NCBI GenBank assembly: GCA_902489595.1
Contig: CABUAS010000028.1
Location: forward strand, 1 to 20,477
Direction of reading: 5' to 3'
DNA length: 20,477 bases
Source: an uncultured Oscillospiraceae bacterium
GTDB lineage: Bacteria > Bacillota > Clostridia > Oscillospirales > Acutalibacteraceae
Below, piece after piece: positions 14,844-20,477 of this stretch; position 1 is the first letter of the stretch, and each line of letters begins with the position of its first letter. A model generated the notes under the pieces. It searched no databases and was not told the origin of the DNA. It saw only the letters and a list, made by a program, of their open reading frames with translations. The translations under genes were made by a program, and so were the position numbers.

Positions 14844-15488
14844 ATGGCAAGAAACAAATATCCCGAAGAAACAAGAAAACTTATAATTGAAAAAGCAACT
14901 GAATTATTTTTACAAAAAGGTTATGAAAACACTACTGTTCAGGACATAATCGACAATCTCGGCGGGCTTACAAAAGGTGCGGTTTACCACCATTTTCCGT
15001 CAAAAAATGATATTCTGCTTGCTGTTATGACAAACATATACGCCGAAAATCATCTTCTTTCGGACTGGGAAAAAGTTGTTAAAGATGAATCGCTGAACGG
15101 CAAAGAAAAAATCAAAAAAATGTTTGCAATGAGCCTGAGCGACCCTGATGAAAAGCGCTTTGCTTCTATGAAAGTTGACTATAAAAAAAGCCCCGAAATG
15201 CTGAGCGACTATCTTAACAGGTCTGTAAACCACCTTGCCCCCTGTTATTTTGAACCTGCAATAAATGACGGAATTAAAGACGGGTCAATAAAAACAGATT
15301 ATCCGAAACAACTTGCACAGGTTATGATGGTGCTTGCAAATATATGGCTTAATCCGCTTGTTTTCCCATGTGACAGCGCCGAATTAAAGAATAAATCCCT
15401 ATTTTTGGGAGAGCTTGCAGAAAAACTCGGACTTGACGGTATGCTTGATGATATTTACCCGCTTCTTGAAAAATACGCATTTGAATAA
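14844..15488 (+). CDS. TetR/AcrR family transcriptional regulator
   Basis: This 214-residue regulator has the family's N-terminal helix-turn-helix, TVQDIIDNLGGLTKGAVYHH at about 31-50, followed by the typical FPSKNDIL. The C-terminal part (about 70-214) is the variable ligand-binding and dimer domain, and its ligand cannot be read from sequence. The ATG at 14844 is preferred because AAGGTG lies 8 bases upstream, while the longer non-ATG start at 14820 lies inside the operator. Operator copies before this gene and before the transporter indicate that it represses itself and the transporter, with release by an imported sugar or related compound. That inducer idea is inference. Confidence 0.92.
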   Translation: MARNKYPEETRKLIIEKATELFLQKGYENTTVQDIIDNLGGLTKGAVYHHFPSKNDILLAVMTNIYAENHLLSDWEKVVKDESLNGKEKIKKMFAMSLSDPDEKRFASMKVDYKKSPEMLSDYLNRSVNHLAPCYFEPAINDGIKDGSIKTDYPKQLAQVMMVLANIWLNPLVFPCDSAELKNKSLFLGELAEKLGLDGMLDDIYPLLEKYAFE

Positions 15489-15489
15489 T

Positions 15490-15512
15490 AAAAGCCGATC
15501 ATTTCGGCTTTT
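15490..15512 (+). terminator. Weak terminator or attenuator between the TetR and transporter genes
   Basis: AAAAGCCGA, loop TCATT, TCGGCTTTT form a perfect 9-bp stem two bases after the TetR stop. The only U run is the TTTT inside the stem, so partial read-through into the transporter gene is likely. Confidence 0.6.
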
Positions 15513-15520
15513 AAACAGCA

Positions 15521-15547
15521 GTTATACATACCAAAAGTATGTATAAC
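15521..15547. promoter_or_regulatory. TetR operator copy 2, before the transporter gene
   Basis: Perfect 11-base arms GTTATACATAC and GTATGTATAAC surround CAAAA. The site is 5 bases before AAGGAG and 18 bases before the transporter ATG. Its core, ACATACCAAAAGTAT, is repeated in reverse orientation at 14814-14828. A -10 like TATACAT may lie inside it, but no convincing -35 is visible. Confidence 0.82.
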
Positions 15548-15565
15548 ACAAAGGAGTAATCATTT

Positions 15566-16987
15566 ATGAAAAATCTGTATGAAAACGAAACTTATTTAAG
15601 AAAAAAAGAAATGCTGATTTACGGCATTTCAAACGGCGGTCAGGTGCTTGGATATTCGCTTATTTCTTCTTACCTGATGTATTTTTACATTAATGTTTTT
15701 ACGATTGATGCAAAAATAATCTCTTTGTTTTTTCTGATAGGAGGAATATGGGATATTATCAACAATCCTCTTATCGGTACATTTATTGACCGCAAAAACA
15801 GTACAAACGGAAAACTGACAACATTAATAAAACGATTCACACCGTTTCAGGGAATTGCAACAATGCTTATTTTTATGGGACCTGTTTTTATAAAAACGTC
15901 CTCCCCTTTCGCTCCTGCAAAAATAATTTATCTTCTTATAACATATTTTTTATGGGAATTCTTTTACTCAGTTACAGATGTTTCATTCGGAGGGCTTTCG
16001 GCAGTTATTTCGCCGAATCCGATTGAACGTCAAAAAGCAATTTCAATTTCAAACATATGCGTTCAACTATCAGGTTCACTTGTATTTCTTTTTCTGCCGT
16101 TAATGATTGACGCATCAAAATCAGATAAATTCAGCATCTCACTTTCAACAGTATTCATAATCGTAGGAATTATTGCAGGCACAGTCGGTGTCGGTCTGTT
16201 CTCACTTTCAGGATATTTTGTAAAAGAAAGAATAAAGCCCGAAAAAGAAAAGCAATCATTAAGCGAACTTATATCAAGCGTAATTCACAACAAACCATTA
16301 CTGTTAGTTTTATCATCTAATCTGATTTCGAGTTTTTCAGGCATAGGAGAAGCGTTTTCAACTTATTATTATCTTGACGTTTTAGGCTATGCCAGCCTTT
16401 CAATCATCGCATCAACGCCTGCTTTTATAATTTCAATGTTTTCATATTCACTGATAGGGATTGCAAAAAAGAGTTTCAACAACAAAACGATTCTGTTATC
16501 GGCAATTCTGCTTACAGCGGCAAATCAGTTGACACTTTTCTTTATCGGGCTGAGCAATTTTGCCGATATAAAAATTATGCTGCCTGCAATCATAATAAGC
16601 AACTGCATAACGGGGATGTGCGGAGGAACGCTAAATGTTCTGCCCACTGAACTTTTAACTGAGGCGTCCGACTATGCGGAATGGAAAACCGGAATACGTA
16701 CCGAGGGAATTGCTTTTTCACTCAAAAACAGTGCGATAAAAGTTTACGGCACACTGGCGCAGGGCGTTTCTGCGTTTTTACTCAGTATTATCGGATATGT
16801 TTCATCTTCAGGCGGAGAAATCATCGCACAAAGTAATGAAGTTCAGAAAAAAATATGGATCATTTATTCCTTGATTCCTGCAATAATACGCCTTTTAAGC
16901 GCCGTTCCTATTTTCTTTTACAACATAATCGGTGATGAAAGAAACAAAATGTTTAATGAACTGAAAAAAATAAGAAAAGAGAACTGA
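15566..16987 (+). CDS. GPH-family (MelB-like) sugar transporter
   Basis: This 473-residue protein has about twelve membrane segments and the landmarks of glycoside-pentoside-hexuronide:cation symporters. GGIWDIINNPLIGTFIDR (59-76) aligns with IWDAINDPIMG of MelB, and ITYFLWEFFYSVTDVSF (125-141) with MelB's helix-4 segment (D138 for Asp124). D63 matches MelB Asp55, but Asn67 stands where MelB has Asp59, a key cation-site residue. It should carry a glycoside or oligosaccharide across the plasma membrane; the substrate is unknown. AAGGAG precedes the ATG. The TetR operator directly upstream suggests inducible expression. It is followed by the ROK remnant and the DUF5054 enzyme on the same strand, so it may feed that enzyme. 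Family is secure. Confidence 0.9.
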   Translation: MKNLYENETYLRKKEMLIYGISNGGQVLGYSLISSYLMYFYINVFTIDAKIISLFFLIGGIWDIINNPLIGTFIDRKNSTNGKLTTLIKRFTPFQGIATMLIFMGPVFIKTSSPFAPAKIIYLLITYFLWEFFYSVTDVSFGGLSAVISPNPIERQKAISISNICVQLSGSLVFLFLPLMIDASKSDKFSISLSTVFIIVGIIAGTVGVGLFSLSGYFVKERIKPEKEKQSLSELISSVIHNKPLLLVLSSNLISSFSGIGEAFSTYYYLDVLGYASLSIIASTPAFIISMFSYSLIGIAKKSFNNKTILLSAILLTAANQLTLFFIGLSNFADIKIMLPAIIISNCITGMCGGTLNVLPTELLTEASDYAEWKTGIRTEGIAFSLKNSAIKVYGTLAQGVSAFLLSIIGYVSSSGGEIIAQSNEVQKKIWIIYSLIPAIIRLLSAVPIFFYNIIGDERNKMFNELKKIRKEN

Positions 16988-16996
16988 TATTTTATA

Positions 16997-17025
16997 TTGA
17001 CAATGAATTTACTGAATTGTACAAT
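16997..17025 (+). promoter_or_regulatory. Sigma-A promoter of the ROK regulator remnant
   Basis: A perfect TTGACA (16997-17002), a 17-base spacer and TACAAT (17020-17025) start just 9 bases after the transporter stop. It is probably still the promoter that drives the DUF5054 gene at 18188, since no other is evident between. Confidence 0.82.
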
Positions 17026-17054
17026 AACTTGTGACACCCTGTGTTAAAAGTTAT
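17024..17054. promoter_or_regulatory. Probable operator dyad at the ROK promoter
   Basis: The arms ATAACTTGTGACAC and its partner match at 12 of 14 positions (outer ATAACTT/AAGTTAT and inner ACAC/GTGT perfect) around a short centre. The dyad begins at the -10 box and covers the transcription start. That is the position expected for autorepression by the ROK protein encoded next. No U tract follows, so it is not a terminator. Confidence 0.6.
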
Positions 17055-17071
17055 TTTGAGGAAGTAATTTT

Positions 17072-18044
17072 TTGCTTGAACAGGACACTTTAAAAAAATA
17101 AGAAACAAAAATCTGTCTGATGTTTTACAGGTTCTGCGCAATAAAGGCACTTGCAGTTTGGCAGAACTTGCAAAAAATACCAACGGCGGACTTACCACGG
17201 TAAAAAAATGCATTTTTCAGACTATGGAATACGGAATGATTATTGAGGGCGACACTGCTGATTCCACAGGCGAAAAAAAAGCAAAGCAGTATCTTATCAA
17301 TGAAAAATACCAGTATTTCCTATTTTTTATGATTGATAATGACAATTTGATTGTTAAAACATATAATTTTAATTTAAAATGCGTTAATCATTATTCTGTT
17401 AATTTTAAACTGAAAAAATTTTATGAAATAATTTGCAGCAACATTGACAGAATGAAAGAAAAATATGACATCGGAACAATTTGCCTGTCACTGCCGTGTG
17501 TAGTAAATGGCGGTATAGTTTTAGACTGGTATTACAATTCAAATTTAAACAGATTCAATTTGAAATCAGCACTTATAAATAAATATCATTTAAACACAAT
17601 TATTCAGAATGATATGCAGCTGACAGTTATCGGAGAAAGTGCAGAAATCCGCCGGAATACTAAAAACATTATAACAGTGCAGTTCGGTCACAACGGTATC
17701 GGCGTCGGAGAAATGGCAAACGGTCGTCTGCTTGAGGGCAATTCAGGATTTGCCGGTGAAGTCGGTTATATAAATAATTTGCGTAAAAACATAATGGAAT
17801 TTCTTACCCCGCTAAAATTGTAAGAAACGCCATTGTATTTCTAAATCCCGAAGTAATTGTATTTTATAAATCTGAAAGAAAAAATCAGTTTAAAGAAATA
17901 ATCAGCAAAGCAATGATTGATTTGCCCGATTATGCCGTTCCGAAATTTGAAATAACGGATGACTATTTTGAAAGCATAGTAACGGGTTTTATATCATTAA
18001 TAAATAAATATGGATTTTTTAAGAAAACAGGTAAAAGAAAATGA
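17072..18044 (+). pseudogene. ROK-family transcriptional regulator broken by two frameshifts
   Basis: Joining three frames gives a ROK repressor of about 324 residues. It starts at TTG 17072 (GAGGAA 8 bases upstream) with LEQDTLKK, then stops at 17099-17101. The next frame continues IRNKNLSDVLQVLRNKG and a winged-helix segment (SLAELAKNTNGGLTTVKK). It then runs into a ROK domain with IIQNDMQLTVIGES, GHNGIGVGEMANGRLLEG and GFAGEVGYI, and stops at 17821-17823. The third frame gives AKIVRNAIVFLNPEVIVFYK and on to the stop at 18042-18044. Each break is explained by one missing base, in an A7 run (17092-17098) and a C4 run (17807-17810). The CxCGxxGCxE zinc motif of ROK kinases is absent, as in many regulators. 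The largest open part (from a TTG at 17158) lacks the first recognition helices and is not a complete gene. Programmed slippage or a sequence error are alternatives. Confidence 0.8.
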
Positions 18045-18182
18045 GCAAACAACTTAAAGACAGAACGTTCAAGGAAATACCGGCATTTTCTTTATTGCCG
18101 TTCGGAACAAGCACAATTTACGGAAGGGCGTAAAATTGAAGAATTAAATGCTCTGGCAGAAAAAAGCCGTCAGGAGGCATAA
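18041..18182 (+). pseudogene. Remnant of a gene once coupled to the ROK gene
   Basis: An ATG overlaps the ROK stop as ATGA, the usual sign of a coupled operon gene, and gives 30 residues (MSKQLKDRTFKEIPAFSLLP onward) before a stop at 18131-18133. In the neighbouring frame an apparent C-terminus, KIEELNALAEKSRQEA, runs to a stop at 18180-18182, directly before the next gene's ribosome-binding site. The simplest reading is the two ends of a larger gene joined by an internal deletion. The charged tail resembles the ends of GPH transporters, but I do not recognise the family with any confidence. Confidence 0.5.
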
Positions 18183-18187
18183 AAAAT

Positions 18188-20224
18188 ATGAAAAAAGTAT
18201 TTGTTGTATCAAAAACACATCTTGATTTGGGATTTACCGATTATGCGGCTAATATCAAAAAGAAGTATCTTAACACTTTTATACCCGATGCAATCAGCCT
18301 TGCAGAGCGTGTTAATACGCCCGACAAAAAGTATTTTGTATGGACAACAGGTTCATGGCTTTTAAAAGAAATGATGAATTATGCATACGGCGAGCAGAAA
18401 GAAAAACTTATAAATGCACTTAAAGACGGCAATATTGCGCCGCATGCACTGCCGTTTACAACTCATTCGGAACTTCTTGACTATGACACATTTGACTATG
18501 AACTTTCAATAGTTGATGAACTTGATAAAATCAGAGGCAGAAAGACGGTTGCCGCTAAAATGACAGACGTTCCGGGGCACTCAAAAGGAATTGTTAAACT
18601 TCTTGCCGAGCACGGAATAAAACTTCTGCACATCGGTGTAAACGGTGTATCTGCCGTGCCCGATGTACCCGACTGCTTTTTGTGGAAAAACGATGACAGC
18701 GAAATAGTAGTTATTTATTCAGGTGATTACGGCGGAGCATTTAAATGTGATTTTTTAGATGAGGTTTTATATTTTGACCATACTCTTGATAATCACGGTG
18801 CCCCGTCACCCGAAAAGGTTTTGAAAAAGTTCGCTGAAATTCAGGCGCAGTTCCCCGAATATGAAGTAACGGCAGGCACGATGGACGATTTTGCCGATAT
18901 TATCTGGCAGTATAAAAACAAACTGCCTGTTATTGATGGCGAAATCGGTGATACCTGGATTCATGGTTCGGCGGCTGACCCGTATAAATCAGCCTCACTG
19001 CGTGAACTTATGCACCTGAAATCCGAATGGCTTGCTGACGGAAGTATGCAGAAAGGCAGTACGGAATATAATGATTTTTCAGACGCTCTGATTTGCATTG
19101 CCGAGCATACCTGCGGCATGGACACAAAAACTTATTTTGCTGATTATGAAAATTATCTAAAACCCGACTTTCAAAAAGCGAGAAAAAGAGATAAAATTCT
19201 TATCAAACATCCTTTCAGAGATTTTCCGTTCAATATTCTTAACATTATCAACAAAATAAGATTTAAAAGTTCATACAGCATTATTGAAAAAAGCTGGGCA
19301 GAACAGCGCAGTTATATAGATAAAGCAGTTGATGCTTTATCTGATACTCACAATGTTCAGGCAAAAGCGGCTTTAAAAACTTTAAGGCCGGAAAATATTG
19401 CAAACACATCAGGATTTCAGCCTTATGAAGAACCGCTGAATGTCGGCGGTTTTGAATTCGAACTCAACGAATACGGCGGTATAGGTACTTTTACATATAA
19501 AGGCAATAACGTTATAAAGAAAAACAATAATCCGCTGATTGAATACAGGGTTTACACAAGCCGTGATTATGATTTCTGGTTTAATAATTATGCAAGAAAC
19601 TTTGAAATCAACAAGGTCTGGGGTTATCCCGATTTCGGCAGACCGCTGCTAAAATGTGTTGACGGCAAATACCCTGCGGGCAGGTTTTATTACAAAATGG
19701 ACCGCGCATATATAAATAAAGAAAACGGGCAGATAAAAGTTTTTGTAAATTTAAAGTGCGACAAAACCATTTGTGAAAAAGCAGGTGCACCGAGGAATAT
19801 GCAGATTGTTTATACGCTGAACGCTAACGGTCTCAATTTTAACGTTATCTGGTGCGGTAAAGACGCTGACAGGCTTACAGAAGCAATTTTTCTTCATATT
19901 TACCCGAACACTTCTGATTTTAGATTGGTGAAACTCGGCAGTCTGATTGATTATAAGAGCACTGTATCAATGGGCGGAAGAAATCTTCACGCTGTAGAAA
20001 AATGCATAATGAACAGCGATTTCGGAAATTTTGATTTTATAAACCGCCATTCGCCGCTTATTTCAATCGGGAGGGGCAAAATTCTTGAATACGATAACAA
20101 AATTGAAAACATCGAAAAAGACGGCATTTCATACGTTCTCTATGACAATGTGTGGGGCACAAACTTCCCGTTATGGTATGAAGACAACGCCCGCTTTGAA
20201 TTCAGTATTAAACCACATAATTAA
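18188..20224 (+). CDS. DUF5054 / GH38-like metal-dependent glycosidase candidate
   Basis: This 678-residue protein opens with VVSKTHLDLGFTD, giving the H11-x-D13 pair of GH38-type zinc sites. D127 in MTDVPGHS stands where GH38 has its nucleophile and ligand, and H307 in AEHTCGMDTKT is the likely last ligand. Conserved-looking GEIGDTWIHGSAADPYK (251-267) and a beta-rich C-terminal half (about 410-678) fit the family I know as DUF5054, whose activity I cannot state. No signal peptide is present, so it should act in the cytoplasm. C309 replaces the Trp I expect in EHTWG. AGGAGG lies about 10 bases before the ATG. It follows the broken ROK gene and its remnant partner, and the GPH transporter may supply its substrate. 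Confidence 0.82.
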   Translation: MKKVFVVSKTHLDLGFTDYAANIKKKYLNTFIPDAISLAERVNTPDKKYFVWTTGSWLLKEMMNYAYGEQKEKLINALKDGNIAPHALPFTTHSELLDYDTFDYELSIVDELDKIRGRKTVAAKMTDVPGHSKGIVKLLAEHGIKLLHIGVNGVSAVPDVPDCFLWKNDDSEIVVIYSGDYGGAFKCDFLDEVLYFDHTLDNHGAPSPEKVLKKFAEIQAQFPEYEVTAGTMDDFADIIWQYKNKLPVIDGEIGDTWIHGSAADPYKSASLRELMHLKSEWLADGSMQKGSTEYNDFSDALICIAEHTCGMDTKTYFADYENYLKPDFQKARKRDKILIKHPFRDFPFNILNIINKIRFKSSYSIIEKSWAEQRSYIDKAVDALSDTHNVQAKAALKTLRPENIANTSGFQPYEEPLNVGGFEFELNEYGGIGTFTYKGNNVIKKNNNPLIEYRVYTSRDYDFWFNNYARNFEINKVWGYPDFGRPLLKCVDGKYPAGRFYYKMDRAYINKENGQIKVFVNLKCDKTICEKAGAPRNMQIVYTLNANGLNFNVIWCGKDADRLTEAIFLHIYPNTSDFRLVKLGSLIDYKSTVSMGGRNLHAVEKCIMNSDFGNFDFINRHSPLISIGRGKILEYDNKIENIEKDGISYVLYDNVWGTNFPLWYEDNARFEFSIKPHN

Positions 20225-20281
20225 AAACAAAAGCGATAAGTATCCCCGCAAGATTGCCTATAATATACAAACGGACTTGAA

Positions 20282-20429
20282 GTTGCTTCGCAACCCCTCT
20301 TGCGGTGCCCAAAATATGGCGGTGTTACGCCATATTTTGACCGCTGCGCCATCCTCGCCTCGCTTCATCTGCCACCGGCAGCGCTCGGCGACGAAGCCCG
20401 GCACGCGCGTGCCTCGGACAAGTTTTGTC
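20282..20429. repeat. GC-rich palindrome-dense intergenic region
   Basis: The gap after the DUF5054 gene holds several inverted repeats: GTTGC-TTC-GCAAC (20282-20294), 12-base arms CAAAATATGGCG/CGCCATATTTTG (20310-20339), CTGCC-ACC-GGCAG (20369-20381), the perfect palindrome GGCACGCGCGTGCC (20400-20413) and GACAA-GTT-TTGTC (20417-20429). It is far richer in GC than the genes around it. The only open frame through it continues from inside the DUF5054 gene and shows no coding signs. It resembles a dispersed intergenic repeat, unrelated in sequence to the repeats at 6353 and 10505. Confidence 0.7.
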
Positions 20430-20433
20430 TAAC

Positions 20434-20473
20434 AAAAAAGAAACAGTCACCAAAACGGTGACTGTTTCTTTTT
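20434..20473 (+). terminator. Strong bidirectional intrinsic terminator
   Basis: The arms GAAACAGTCACC and GGTGACTGTTTC are perfect around loop AAAAC. Flanking A and T runs extend the stem to about 17 bp and supply a U tract in both directions. It ends the ROK/DUF5054 unit and could also end a minus-strand gene beyond the window. Confidence 0.95.
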
Positions 20474-20477
20474 GGCA

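Noticed and set aside
16992..17213. Minus-strand frame of 73 codons over the ROK promoter
   Set aside because: It overlaps the promoter, dyad and start of the ROK gene and has no supporting motif.
17158..17823. The 221-codon frame as a complete small ROK protein
   Set aside because: It starts within the winged helix, has no ribosome-binding site at 17158 and lacks the C-terminal part, which continues in another frame.
20085..20432. Open frame of 115 codons running out of the DUF5054 gene into the palindromes
   Set aside because: Its first third is out of frame inside a real gene and the rest is repeat sequence. No start signal or domain is visible.

Overview
The window reads as chromosomal DNA of an AT-rich, low-GC Gram-positive bacterium. 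It is most likely a gut or rumen Clostridia member near the Ruminococcus/Oscillospiraceae group. This rests on the sigma-A promoters (TTGACA-17-TACAAT type), strong GGAGG ribosome-binding sites, simple hairpin-plus-U terminators, the gene families present and GC-rich palindromic intergenic repeats. No RNA gene, CRISPR array, transposase or phage gene is visible. The theme is glycan breakdown: four glycoside-hydrolase-type enzymes, a sugar-phosphate mutase, a GPH-type sugar transporter and a decayed ROK regulator.

Left part (1-5720). A small CmpB-like membrane protein on + (30-419) overlaps tail to tail by 72 bp with the last gene of a minus-strand operon. That operon has a clear promoter (5639-5667) and runs phospho-sugar mutase (3981-5615), NifU-C-like small protein (3719-3961), GH38 alpha-mannosidase-type enzyme (776-3703), membrane-anchored hypothetical (348-776). 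Gaps are short, and the last two genes share a TAATG junction.

Middle (5690-13330, all minus). An HdeD/DUF308 membrane protein has its own promoter, a repeat-bearing leader and a terminator. Next come an EF-G-like translational GTPase, a GH13_31-type alpha-glucosidase with terminator, a 150-bp cluster of palindromic repeats, and a GH95-like lipoprotein. Promoters at EF-G and GH95 show that both reading frames begin downstream of the longest possible start.

Right part (13340-20477, all +). A membrane-embedded M28-type metallopeptidase diverges from the GH95 gene and ends in a strong terminator. A TetR regulator and a GPH transporter follow, each preceded by a copy of the same palindromic operator, so they look like one autoregulated unit. 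A ROK regulator with its own promoter and dyad operator is broken by two apparent -1 frameshifts. It is followed by a short gene remnant and then an intact DUF5054/GH38-like enzyme (18188-20224). The window ends with GC-rich palindromes and a perfect bidirectional terminator.

Most notable: the decayed ROK operon, the matched TetR operators, an Asn replacing a cation-site Asp in the transporter, the loss of the G3 histidine in the EF-G paralogue, the NifU-like gene inside a sugar operon, and modular palindromic repeats of two types. I found no clear new defence or mobile system.
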